64,000 nt of DNA from Diaminobutyricibacter sp049994905 (GTDB lineage Bacteria; Actinomycetota; Actinomycetes; Actinomycetales; Microbacteriaceae), in NCBI RefSeq assembly GCF_049994905.1, contig NZ_CP188258.1, positions 1,116,001-1,180,000 on the forward strand. The letters are read 5' to 3'. Below, one piece after another: positions 42,889-51,470 of the stretch. The stretch's first letter is position 1, and each line of letters starts with the position of its first letter. Under the pieces are notes generated by a model that worked only from the letters and a program-made list of their open reading frames with translations, was not told the origin of the DNA and did not search any database. Position numbers and translations under genes: made by a program.

Positions 42889-44181
42889 ATGACGTGGCAT
42901 GCACGGACGGCGGCGATCGCGTTCCTTCTCGGCGCCCTCGCCCTCGCGGGGTGTACGGGCTATCCGGCGCGCCTGCAGGCGGGCCCGCATTTCGTCCAGG
43001 GGCCGCTCGTGCAGCTCAGCACCATCCTGCTGGCGCCGCCCCTGTCGCTCGTCGGGCTCACTCCAGGGTCGCGCATCCAGCTCGAGGCCCACGTCGACGC
43101 GCCCGGAGGCCGCTGGACATCGAGGGCGACCTACACCGTGCCCGGCACGGGCATCATCGACCTCAACGAAGTGAGGCCGCAGTTCGCGCCTTTCGGTTCG
43201 CCCGACTCGGCCGGCCTCCTCTGGTCCCTCCACGGACCCGAGCTCCCGCCGGAAACCGCCGTTCACCTGTGGACGCAGTCGATCGTCGGGGTGCACATCG
43301 CCGCGGTCGACGACGGCCACGTCATCGCATCCACCGTTCTCGAGCTGTACGGGCCGGGCCTCTCGTCGGCGCCGATGCCGGTGCTCGCGGACGAACTGGG
43401 AGGCACGCCGTGGAACCCGTCGACCGCCGAGGACGACTCCGTGGTCGGACTGTTCTACCGGCCCCAGTTCCCCTACCGGCCGCACGCACCGGCGGTGATC
43501 ATCTTCGACGACGACTCGACCGGAGCATCCCAGCAATACGTGGCTCCGTTCCTTGCGCTGCTCGGGAACGGCGTGTTCGTCATCCCCGTCGAGCGCGCCG
43601 CCGACCAGGTGCACATCACCTCGACGTACAGCGTCGCCCAGATCCGCGCGATCATCGGCTGGCTCGACCAGAGACCAGACATCGATCCGCGGCACATCTT
43701 CGTCTACGGGTCATCGCAGTCGGAGCAGCTCGCGTTGTGGACGGCGGCCCATTTCAGCTCCCTGATCTACGGTGCCTTCGGGGCAGGCGGTGCGACGGCT
43801 CTCCTCTGCCGCTCGCCGGAAGGCGTGTCCACGGTGTTGGACACAGCCGGTGAGGTGGCGTGTGAGCGCAACGTCAGCCCGGTGAACGACCTCAGCGTCG
43901 TCTCGCTGGCAAAACTGCCCGGACCCGTCGTCCTCGCCTGCACCCGTTCCGACGAAGTGCTCCCGAGTGCGTGCGACTGGCAGGACTCGGCGGTGCGTGC
44001 GCGCGGCAGCCGGCCGGGGGATGCGGACATCCGGTCAGCTACGGCCGCCCATGCGATCACGGTGCCGCCCGGCATTCCGCTCGACCTGCCTCCGGCGCCG
44101 GCCGCGCAAGCGACCGAACGCGCGCGGGCGGAGTTCTGGAGTGTCCTGGTCAGGACCATCCTGAAAACGGCGGAACTGTGA
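42889..44181 (+). CDS. Lipoprotein of acyl-CoA thioesterase/BAAT fold, paralogue 1
   Basis: 430 residues. Lipobox LALAGC with Cys22. An N-terminal immunoglobulin-like BAAT domain (LVGLTPGSRIQLEAHVDAPGGRW, then SAGLLWSL) precedes an alpha/beta-hydrolase domain. Nucleophile elbow YGSSQSEQ (Ser276), acid in TRSDEVLPSACDW, and a His in TAAHAITVPPGIPL match the family triad. Two cysteines (LLCRS, VACERN) are shared by all three paralogues, likely a disulphide. Anchored outside the membrane, unlike known BAAT enzymes that use CoA in the cytosol, so the substrate must differ. Overlaps the next gene (GTGA). Confidence 0.8.
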   Translation: MTWHARTAAIAFLLGALALAGCTGYPARLQAGPHFVQGPLVQLSTILLAPPLSLVGLTPGSRIQLEAHVDAPGGRWTSRATYTVPGTGIIDLNEVRPQFAPFGSPDSAGLLWSLHGPELPPETAVHLWTQSIVGVHIAAVDDGHVIASTVLELYGPGLSSAPMPVLADELGGTPWNPSTAEDDSVVGLFYRPQFPYRPHAPAVIIFDDDSTGASQQYVAPFLALLGNGVFVIPVERAADQVHITSTYSVAQIRAIIGWLDQRPDIDPRHIFVYGSSQSEQLALWTAAHFSSLIYGAFGAGGATALLCRSPEGVSTVLDTAGEVACERNVSPVNDLSVVSLAKLPGPVVLACTRSDEVLPSACDWQDSAVRARGSRPGDADIRSATAAHAITVPPGIPLDLPPAPAAQATERARAEFWSVLVRTILKTAEL

Positions 44182-45473
44182 GCGCGCGCCGGCTGGAGGC
44201 CGCGTTCACGGTCGCGGTGCTCGCGCTCGTACTTGCGCTCTCCGGATGCACGGCGGATGCGGGCACGCCCGGAACCCGTTTCGTGATCGGCCAGCTCAAT
44301 GCGAGCACGACCGACCGGGTCACGATCACGCTCGTCGGACTGCAGCCGGGCCTCGATGTGACCGTGGATGCGTCTGTCTCGAAGGGCGGGGACCGCTGGC
44401 GTTCACGCCAGGTCTACCCGGTGTCGGCCAGCGGCATCGTCGACCTTTCCGCATCCCGCCCGACGCTCGCGGCCTATCCGGAAGCCGACGCAACCGGCCC
44501 ACTCTGGTCGCTCGAAGGGCCATCGCAGAGCCAGGCCCAGCTCGAACACACGTGGGCTGACGGGCAGGTCGACATTGAGCTCGCGGCGATCGAAGGAGGA
44601 CACGTCGTCGCGGCGGCGACCATCCAGCGGCCCGGGCTCGCGGGCTTCGCGACCGTACGTCCGGTCTTCGCGGGTGACGTCGTCCGCAACGCGACGGGTA
44701 AGCCGATGGGCGGCACCGCGTACGACCTGCGCATCGGCACCTTCTACCGGCCGGTCTCACTCGTGGCGGGGCGCAAGCCTGCGGTACTGCTGATCGACGG
44801 CGACGACGGGGGAGCATCCGCTCCGTTCGTCGCCGGCCAGCTCGCCCTCGAGGGATTCCCGACATTCGTCCTTCCGGCTTTCGGGCCGGAGGGCCAGATC
44901 CCCGGGTCCTCCGCGCTGTCGGTCGAGGCGTTCGACGCCGGCCTCTCGTGGCTGCGGGACCAGCCGAACGTCGATCCCCAGCGCGTATTCACGTTCGGAT
45001 CCTGGCGCGCGTCGGCCCTGGCTCTCTGGCTTGCCGCGAACGAGCCGCAACGCATCTACGGCGCCATCGGGGCTTCCGGCACGACCGCCCTGCTGTGCAC
45101 CTCCGCGTCGGGGACCGCGATCGTCACCGAATTGGGGGTCGGCGTGCCGTGCCAGGATGCGAGCCGTACGATCGCCGACATGTCGCTGATCCGGCTCGAT
45201 CGCATCCCCGGCCCCGTGATGCTCGCATGCGGCGAGACCGACGAGGTGCTCGGCAACGCGTGCTCCTGGCTGGGCGCGGGCGTGAGCATCCGCGGGTCGC
45301 GGCCCGGGGATGAATTCATCCGCGCGCCGGGGGCCGGTCACGACATCACGGTGCCGCCGCTCCTGCCGATCGGTCTGTCCGACCTCGACCCCGCGACCGC
45401 GCAGTCGACCGAGAGAGCCCGTGTCGCGTTCTGGTCCGGAGTGGTCCTGATGCTGCAGGCGGCGACCCGATGA
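44178..45473 (+). CDS. Lipoprotein of BAAT fold, paralogue 2, nucleophile lost
   Basis: 431 residues, GTG start within the previous stop. Lipobox LALSGC with Cys24. N-terminal BAAT domain is well kept (LVGLQPGLDVTVDASVSKGG, ATGPLWSLEG). In the elbow the motif reads FGSWRASAL, so Trp276 stands where the other two copies have Ser. The acid (GETDEVLGNACSW) and His (GAGHDITVPP) positions are kept. It may be a binding protein or partner subunit rather than an enzyme, or may use another residue. Confidence 0.8.
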   Translation: MSARRLEAAFTVAVLALVLALSGCTADAGTPGTRFVIGQLNASTTDRVTITLVGLQPGLDVTVDASVSKGGDRWRSRQVYPVSASGIVDLSASRPTLAAYPEADATGPLWSLEGPSQSQAQLEHTWADGQVDIELAAIEGGHVVAAATIQRPGLAGFATVRPVFAGDVVRNATGKPMGGTAYDLRIGTFYRPVSLVAGRKPAVLLIDGDDGGASAPFVAGQLALEGFPTFVLPAFGPEGQIPGSSALSVEAFDAGLSWLRDQPNVDPQRVFTFGSWRASALALWLAANEPQRIYGAIGASGTTALLCTSASGTAIVTELGVGVPCQDASRTIADMSLIRLDRIPGPVMLACGETDEVLGNACSWLGAGVSIRGSRPGDEFIRAPGAGHDITVPPLLPIGLSDLDPATAQSTERARVAFWSGVVLMLQAATR

Positions 45474-46711
45474 TGATGAGACGCCTGATCGCGCTGATCG
45501 CGGCAGCCGGCCTGCTCGTGGCCCTTGCGGCCTGCACTGCCGGGGGCGCACGGCCGGGCGCCCATTTCATCGTGAGCAAAGACCCGAGCGCATCGTGGTG
45601 GCCGCTCGACATCTGGGTCGAGGGACTGGTGCCGGGCCACCAGGTGACGGTCACGGCGAGCGCGAACTCGAGTGGGCACTGGAGTTCGCGGGCCACCTAC
45701 GGCGTGCCCGGTGACGGCATCGTCGACCTGAGCACCGCAGTTCCCGAGCTGGCGCCGTTCAGCCGGCCGGATGCGATGGGGCTGTTCTGGTCGCTGGCGA
45801 AATCGGGCGCCGGCGCGTCAGCCGACAACTCGGGGTGGGGCGACGGGAGCGTCACGATCGATCTCACGGCGTCGGTGGATGGCCGGACCGTCGCCACGTA
45901 CGCCGTGCACCGGATGGGGCTCGGAACCATCGTGGCGTCGAACGCGGTGTTCGACAGCGGGTTCCTCGGCGACTTCTTCTCGCCTACCGGCAGCGCGGTA
46001 GGGCTGATGCCTGCCGTGCTCGTGCTCGACGGTGCGGACAACGGGATGCAGTCCGGCGTTCTCGCAGCTGCCCAGATCGCAGGCCTCGGCTACCCGACGC
46101 TTGCGCTCTCGTCGTTCGGCTCGGCGGGGGGAGTGGCGTCGGGCACCCTGCACGCGGAGACCCTCGTCGCCGCACTGTCGTGGCTGCGTGAGCAGCCCGG
46201 CGTGGACAAGGATCGCATCTTCGTCTTCGGCGCGTCGCGCGCTGCGCCGCTCGCTCTGTGGGCGGCGGTGCAATACCCGAACCTCGTCTACGGGGCGATC
46301 GCGCCATCCGGGACGACCGGGGTCATCTGCACGTCGCCGGTTCCGGTGCCTGCGATCACCATCGGCGGGGCGTGGGTGCCGTGCACGACCGGCACGAACA
46401 CCGTCCGCGCCGCCGATGTGCTTCCGCTGGAGCACATCCAGGGACCGATCGTGCTCGCGTGTGGGGGCATGGACGAAACCCTGCCGAACGCGTGCGACTG
46501 GATGTCCGCGGGCGAGCGCGCACGAGGCAACCAGGTCGGCGACACATTCCTTCGCGCGCCCGGGTCGACGCACGCTCTCTACATCCCTCCGTACACGCCG
46601 TTGTACCTGCCGCTGACGCCTGCCGCGCAGGCGACCGACGACGCGCGCGTCGCATTCTGGCGAGCAGTCGTGCACGCTCTGACGGCCCCGAGCTCCGTCC
46701 TGTCCAGATAA
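45470..46711 (+). CDS. Lipoprotein of BAAT fold, paralogue 3
   Basis: 413 residues; ATG at 45470 overlaps the previous TGA. Lipobox ALAAC with Cys22. BAAT domain WVEGLVPGHQVTVTASANSSGHW and DAMGLFWSLAKS; elbow FGASRAAPLAL with Ser256; acid GGMDETLPNACDW; His in GSTHALYIPPYTP. Last of three coupled genes. The set sits between ackA and dnaX. Confidence 0.8.
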   Translation: MMMRRLIALIAAAGLLVALAACTAGGARPGAHFIVSKDPSASWWPLDIWVEGLVPGHQVTVTASANSSGHWSSRATYGVPGDGIVDLSTAVPELAPFSRPDAMGLFWSLAKSGAGASADNSGWGDGSVTIDLTASVDGRTVATYAVHRMGLGTIVASNAVFDSGFLGDFFSPTGSAVGLMPAVLVLDGADNGMQSGVLAAAQIAGLGYPTLALSSFGSAGGVASGTLHAETLVAALSWLREQPGVDKDRIFVFGASRAAPLALWAAVQYPNLVYGAIAPSGTTGVICTSPVPVPAITIGGAWVPCTTGTNTVRAADVLPLEHIQGPIVLACGGMDETLPNACDWMSAGERARGNQVGDTFLRAPGSTHALYIPPYTPLYLPLTPAAQATDDARVAFWRAVVHALTAPSSVLSR

Positions 46712-46766
46712 CGGATGCGCGCCATCGCGGGCCTGTGGATGAGACTCTTCTGTCAGCGGCGACAAG

Positions 46767-46772
46767 TAGCAT
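46767..46772 (+). promoter_or_regulatory. -10 box of leaderless dnaX
   Basis: TAGCAT ends six bases before the GTG at 46779. The AGGGAGG between them would sit at or upstream of +1, so it cannot serve as a normal ribosome site. Confidence 0.55.
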
Positions 46773-46778
46773 AGGGAG

Positions 46779-49211
46779 GTGGTCACAGCCCTCTATCGCC
46801 GGTATCGGCCAGACACTTTCGCCGAGATGATCGGGCAGTCACAGGTGACCGAGCCGCTCATGACCGCACTGCGAACAAATCGTGTGAACCACGCCTATCT
46901 GTTCAGTGGCCCACGAGGTTGTGGCAAGACCACATCGGCGCGCATCCTGGCGCGCTGCCTCAACTGTGCGGAGGGTCCGACCGATACTCCGTGCGGCGTC
47001 TGCGCGAGCTGCGTGGAGCTCAGCCGCGACGGCGGCGGTTCGCTCGATGTGGTCGAGATCGACGCGGCGAGCCACAACGGCGTCGACGACGCCCGCGACA
47101 TCCGCGAGCGCGCGATCTTCGCCCCTGCTCGCGACCGCTACAAGATCTTCATCCTCGATGAGGCGCACATGGTGACGCCGCAGGGGTTCAACGCGCTGCT
47201 CAAGATCGTGGAAGAGCCGCCGGAGCACGTGAAGTTCATCTTCGCGACGACCGAGCCCGAAAAGGTCATCGGCACCATCCGTTCGCGTACGCACCACTAC
47301 CCGTTCCGGCTGGTTCCGCCCGCCCAGATGCTCGACTACGTGCAGAAGCTCTGCGACGCCGAAGGCGTGAGCGTGGCTCCCGGAGTGCTGCCGCTGGTCG
47401 TGCGTGCCGGCGGAGGTTCCCCGCGCGACACCCTGTCGCTGCTCGACCAGCTGATGGCCGGCTCCGAAGGCGACTCCGTCGAGTACGAGCGTGCGGTAGC
47501 GCTGCTCGGCTATACGCACGCAGCCCTGCTCGACGAGGTCGTCGACGCGATCGGCGTGCACGACGCCGCAGGGGCGTTCGCGGCCGTCGATCGCGTGATC
47601 CAGACCGGACAGGACCCGCGGCGATTCGTCGAGGACCTCCTCGAACGGCTGCGCGACCTCATCGTCGTGGCGGCGACAAGTGCCGAAGGCGCCGCCGCCG
47701 TCCTCAGGGGTGTGCCCCAAGACGAACTCGATCGCATGAGTGTGCAGGCCACCAAGTTCGGAGCGGCCGAACTGTCCCGCTCCGCCGACATCGTGAACGC
47801 GGCGCTCACAGAGATGACCGGCGCGACATCACCACGCCTGCACCTCGAACTGATGATCGCGCGCATCCTGGTCCCGTCCAGCGACGCGTCCGAACGTGGC
47901 GCGCTTGCCCGGGTCGAGCGGCTCGAGCGCCGTGTCGGGGTCAGCGATTCCGATGCCGCCTCGCCGAGTATGCCTGTTGCCGCGGTCGCGGTTGCGCCGA
48001 CTGCAGCTGCCCCTGCTTCCGTCGCTGCCGCGGTGGCGCCAGCGGCAGCGACGCCTGCCGCAGAGGCGCAGGTCGAATCCGGGGCCCCTGCCGCATCGTC
48101 GCCGGCGGTCGCCGTGGCGTCACCGGTCGGACCCGTCACGACGCAGCAGGTCAAAGACGCGTGGCCGCAGATCCTCGATGCCGTCCAGCGTGCCAAGCGC
48201 AGTGCGTGGATGGTCGTCTTCACCGCACAGGTCCGCTCGCTCAATGACGATGTGCTGTCGCTCTCCTTCCCCAGCGACAACGATGTGGCGAGCTTCCGGC
48301 AGCAGGGCGCAGGGCAGGGCGTGAGCGAATACCTCCGCCAGGCGATCGTCGAAATTCTCGGCATCCGTGTCAAATTCATCGCCCGGGCCGATGGCGCCCC
48401 CGCGTCGACGGCGCCGGCTACGGCAGCTCCCGCGGCTCCCGAGGTCGCTGATCCTCCATCTTCAGAAGCCGTCGCGAACGCGATGGGTAAGCCTGCCGGA
48501 CAGGTACCGACCGCGCAGAAGTCAGAAGGCCAGCCGCCGACTGCGCCGAAGTCAGCAGGCCAGCCGCCGACTGCGCAGAAGTCAGCAGGCCAGCCGCCGA
48601 CTGCGCCGAAGTCAGCACAGGCGTCGGTCGCGCAGAAGGCCGCAACGGAGAAGCCGCCCGCGCAGCAGGTCGCAACGGAGAAGCCGTCCGACCACAAGGC
48701 GCCGGTGCGGGCGCAATCGGCGCCGAAGCCGCCCGTGCAGAAGTCCTCGGCGCAGAAGCCGCCGGTGCAAGCGTCCGCAGCAACGACCACGAGCTGGGCG
48801 ACGGTGGCCATTCCCGGATCCGGTTCGGCGGCAGCCGGCGGCGCTCCGGCGGTTGGCGAGCGAGTCGCCGATGACGACATGCCGTACGACGACGTTCCCC
48901 CGCCCGAGACCGAGCCCCCGTTCGAGCCCCCTGTGCCGGCCGAACACCCTGCGCCGGCCGAACACCCTGCGCCGGCCGAACACCCTGTGCCGGCCGACGC
49001 TGCGCCGGTTCCGTCTGCAGTGCCGGTCCAGCGAGCCGAGCCGGCTCGCAACCCGTCGGAGACCCTCGTCGAGCGTGCCGCGACCGTTTCTGCAGGTCGT
49101 TCGACGCCGACCTTCCAGGAGCCGCAGCGCTACGGGGAGTCTGTCGTTCGCGAGATTCTCGGGGCGAGTTTCATCGAAGAGCAGCAGGTCCAGCCGGGCG
49201 GGACGAGGTAG
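46779..49211 (+). CDS. dnaX: DNA polymerase III subunit gamma/tau
   Basis: 810 residues, the clamp-loader ATPase. N-terminal AAA+ domain: YRRYRPDTFAEMIGQ, Walker A GPRGCGKTTSA, a zinc finger (CLNCAEGPTDTPCGVCASC), Walker B region FILDEAHMVT, sensor FATTEPEKV. The collar domain ends near residue 370. Beyond residue 490 comes a long alanine/proline/lysine-rich tail with tandem repeats, then a short conserved C-terminus (ESVVREILGASFIEEQ). recR follows after 3 bases. Confidence 0.97.
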   Translation: MVTALYRRYRPDTFAEMIGQSQVTEPLMTALRTNRVNHAYLFSGPRGCGKTTSARILARCLNCAEGPTDTPCGVCASCVELSRDGGGSLDVVEIDAASHNGVDDARDIRERAIFAPARDRYKIFILDEAHMVTPQGFNALLKIVEEPPEHVKFIFATTEPEKVIGTIRSRTHHYPFRLVPPAQMLDYVQKLCDAEGVSVAPGVLPLVVRAGGGSPRDTLSLLDQLMAGSEGDSVEYERAVALLGYTHAALLDEVVDAIGVHDAAGAFAAVDRVIQTGQDPRRFVEDLLERLRDLIVVAATSAEGAAAVLRGVPQDELDRMSVQATKFGAAELSRSADIVNAALTEMTGATSPRLHLELMIARILVPSSDASERGALARVERLERRVGVSDSDAASPSMPVAAVAVAPTAAAPASVAAAVAPAAATPAAEAQVESGAPAASSPAVAVASPVGPVTTQQVKDAWPQILDAVQRAKRSAWMVVFTAQVRSLNDDVLSLSFPSDNDVASFRQQGAGQGVSEYLRQAIVEILGIRVKFIARADGAPASTAPATAAPAAPEVADPPSSEAVANAMGKPAGQVPTAQKSEGQPPTAPKSAGQPPTAQKSAGQPPTAPKSAQASVAQKAATEKPPAQQVATEKPSDHKAPVRAQSAPKPPVQKSSAQKPPVQASAATTTSWATVAIPGSGSAAAGGAPAVGERVADDDMPYDDVPPPETEPPFEPPVPAEHPAPAEHPAPAEHPVPADAAPVPSAVPVQRAEPARNPSETLVERAATVSAGRSTPTFQEPQRYGESVVREILGASFIEEQQVQPGGTR
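48501..48617 (+). repeat. 30-bp tandem repeats within dnaX
   Basis: Four units of 30 bases (CAGCCGCCGACTGCGCCGAA type) encode a 10-residue repeat GQPPTAPKSA. A second run of 18-bp units at about 48935-48997 encodes PAEHPA repeats. Both lie in the disordered tau tail. Confidence 0.85.
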
Positions 49212-49214
49212 TCC

Positions 49215-49811
49215 GTGTACGAAGGCATCGTTCAGGAGTTGATCGACGAGCTCGGCCGCCTGCCCGGAATCGGGCCCAAGTCGGCACAGCGCATCGCGTT
49301 CCACATCCTCCAGACGGAGACGTTCGACGTCACCCGCCTCGCCGAGGTGCTGCTCGAGGTGCGCGACAAGGTGCGGTTCTGCGAGATCTGCGGCAATGTC
49401 TCCGAGCAGGAGACCTGCTCCATCTGCCGTGACCCCCGGCGCAACCCGGCAATGATCTGCGTCGTCGAAGAGGCCAAAGACGTCGTCGCGATCGAACGCA
49501 CCCGCGAGTTCCGCGGGCTCTACCATGTGCTCGGCGGCGCCATCAGCCCGATCGACGGCATCGGCCCCGACGACCTTCGCATCCGTCAGCTCATGCAGCG
49601 GCTCGCCGACAACACCGTGCAAGAAGTGATCATCGCCACCGACCCCAACCTCGAAGGCGAAGCGACGGCGACATACCTCAGCCGATTGCTCAGTGCTCTC
49701 GAAATCCGTGTCACGCGGCTCGCATCCGGACTCCCCGTCGGCGGCGACCTCGAATACGCCGATGAGGTCACGCTTGGCCGCGCCTTCGAAGGCCGTCGCC
49801 TCGTCTCCTGA
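49215..49811 (+). CDS. recR: Recombination protein RecR
   Basis: 198 residues, full length. Helix-hairpin-helix LGRLPGIGPKSAQRIAFHIL, C4 zinc finger CEICGNVSEQETCSIC, and Toprim domain (MICVVEEAKDVVAIERTREFRGLYHVLGG). Works with RecF/RecO in loading RecA. GTG start 3 bases after dnaX. The ybaB/ebfC gene that often lies between dnaX and recR is absent here. Confidence 0.97.
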   Translation: MYEGIVQELIDELGRLPGIGPKSAQRIAFHILQTETFDVTRLAEVLLEVRDKVRFCEICGNVSEQETCSICRDPRRNPAMICVVEEAKDVVAIERTREFRGLYHVLGGAISPIDGIGPDDLRIRQLMQRLADNTVQEVIIATDPNLEGEATATYLSRLLSALEIRVTRLASGLPVGGDLEYADEVTLGRAFEGRRLVS

Positions 49812-49820
49812 CCGGCCCGA

Positions 49821-49860
49821 GCATCCGGGCATCCGTGCATCCGGGCATCCGTGCATCCGT
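49821..49860. repeat. Five 8-bp tandem repeats
   Basis: GCATCCGK repeated five times without a break (GG, GT, GG, GT, GT endings), right after recR. GCATCC is over-used throughout this genome. Confidence 0.85.
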
Positions 49861-49904
49861 GCACGGTTCGGTCTGCTCCGGCGCATCGCTCCCGCGTTCA
49901 TAAA

Positions 49905-49993
49905 ACAGGAGAACGTGTGACTGGAGTGGCGGAAGTCCACCCGAACCGACCGAATCGGTCACTTCAGTGCGCATCCGTCACACGATCTCCTGT
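49905..49993. terminator. Long imperfect hairpin between recR and lysC
   Basis: ACAGGAGAACGTGTGAC (49905-49921) pairs with GTCACACGATCTCCTGT (49977-49993), 16 of 17 positions. Inside, ACTGGAGTG pairs with CACTTCAGT (8 of 9), and the tip is GACCG-AAT-CGGTC. Lies upstream of the lysC -10 (TAGAAT, 50061-50066), so it is not in the lysC leader; a recR terminator or a structured small RNA. Confidence 0.6.
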
Positions 49994-50111
49994 ATTGCGA
50001 ACCGCGCCTCCCCGCGCCCCGGGCCAGCGTCATATTCCAGAGGCGGCAATCGCCGGCCGGTAGAATGGATGCTCCGGCGATGATCGCCCCAACTCGCCCC
50101 CAGGAGTGTAC

Positions 50112-51401
50112 GTGGCCCTAATCGTGCAGAAATACGGCGGATCCTCCGTCGCCGACGCCGAGAGCATCAAGCGCGTAGCGAAACGAATCGTCGAAACCCG
50201 CAAGGGCGGAAACGAGGTCGTCGTCGCGGTGTCGGCAATGGGCGACACCACCGACGAACTGCTCGACCTGGCTCACGCCGTCACCCCCATCCCGGCCCCG
50301 CGCGAGCTTGACATGCTGCTCACCGCCGGTGAGCGCATCTCGATGGCGCTTCTCGCCATGGCGATCCGCAGCATGGGCTATGACGCGCGCTCGTTCACCG
50401 GCAGTCAGGCCGGAATGATCACGGATGCCCAGCACGGCTCCGCGCGCATCGTCGACGTGACCCCGGGGCGCATCCTCGACGCCCTTTCCGAGGGGGCGAT
50501 CGCGATCGTCGCCGGCTTCCAGGGTTTCAACCGCGACACGAAAGACATCACCACGCTCGGGCGCGGCGGTTCCGACACGACGGCGGTCGCGCTCGCCGCT
50601 GCGCTCAACGCCGAGATCTGCGAGATCTACACGGATGTCGACGGCGTATTCACCGCCGACCCCCGCGTCGTGCCGATGGCGCGCAAGATCGACCGCATCA
50701 CCAGTGAGGAGATGCTGGAACTGGCTGCGGCGGGCGCGAAGGTGCTTCACATCCGCGCTGTCGAGTATGCACGCCGCCACGGCGTGACCCTTCACGTTCG
50801 GTCGTCGTTCAACAACAACGAAGGCACGCTCGTCCTACACGAGAATGCGGCGGCAGCCGCGAAGCAGGAAGACGGAAGCACTGTGGAAGAACCCATCATC
50901 GCCGGAGTCGCCACTGACCTGAGCGAAGCGAAGATCACCGTCGTCGGGGTGCCCGACGTTCCGGGCAAGGCCGCCCAGATCTTCAAGATCGTCGCCAAGA
51001 CCGACGCCAACGTCGACATGATCGTGCAGAACGTGTCGGCGGCAGCCACGGCCCTCACCGACATTTCCTTCACGCTTCCGAAGTCGGAAGGCCAGCGCGT
51101 GCTGACCGCGCTGAAGGCCGAGCAGGGCGATGTCGGCTTCGCGAACCTGCAGTATGACGACCAGATCGGCAAGCTGGCGCTTGTCGGTGCCGGGATGCGC
51201 ACCAACTCGGGCGTGTCCGCGAAACTGTTCGAAGCGCTCTATGAGGCGGGCATCAACATCGAGATGATTTCGACGAGCGAGATCCGCATCTCGGTCGTCA
51301 CCCGGGCCGACAGTGTGAACGAGGCGGCCCGCGTCGTCCACCGCGCGTTCGGTCTCGACGGCGACGCCACCGCGATCGTCTACGCGGGCACAGGTCGCTG
51401 A
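50112..51401 (+). CDS. lysC: Aspartate kinase
   Basis: 429 residues; phosphorylates aspartate, the entry to lysine, threonine, methionine and diaminopimelate. IVQKYGGSSVADAESIKRVA, FTGSQAGMITDAQHG, GFQGFNRDTKDITTLGRGGSDTTAVALA and two C-terminal ACT domains (ITVVGVPDVPGKAAQIF; LALVGAGMRTNSGVSAKLF). GTG at 50112 follows GGAG; an earlier in-frame ATG at 50106 has poorer spacing. A TAGAAT -10 lies 45 bases upstream. In corynebacteria an internal start yields a beta subunit; that may hold here but is not shown. Confidence 0.97.
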   Translation: MALIVQKYGGSSVADAESIKRVAKRIVETRKGGNEVVVAVSAMGDTTDELLDLAHAVTPIPAPRELDMLLTAGERISMALLAMAIRSMGYDARSFTGSQAGMITDAQHGSARIVDVTPGRILDALSEGAIAIVAGFQGFNRDTKDITTLGRGGSDTTAVALAAALNAEICEIYTDVDGVFTADPRVVPMARKIDRITSEEMLELAAAGAKVLHIRAVEYARRHGVTLHVRSSFNNNEGTLVLHENAAAAAKQEDGSTVEEPIIAGVATDLSEAKITVVGVPDVPGKAAQIFKIVAKTDANVDMIVQNVSAAATALTDISFTLPKSEGQRVLTALKAEQGDVGFANLQYDDQIGKLALVGAGMRTNSGVSAKLFEALYEAGINIEMISTSEIRISVVTRADSVNEAARVVHRAFGLDGDATAIVYAGTGR

Positions 51402-51470
51402 CTCCCGGGAATCAACCCCGTATCCATTACGTTTCACCCGAACAACCCAGCAAACCGCGAAGGATCCATC

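Noticed and set aside
49821..49860. CRISPR-like array
   Set aside because: Units are 8 bp with no spacers; simple tandem repeat.
49812..50111. Lysine riboswitch before lysC
   Set aside because: The hairpin is upstream of the lysC -10 and lacks the conserved lysine-riboswitch core.
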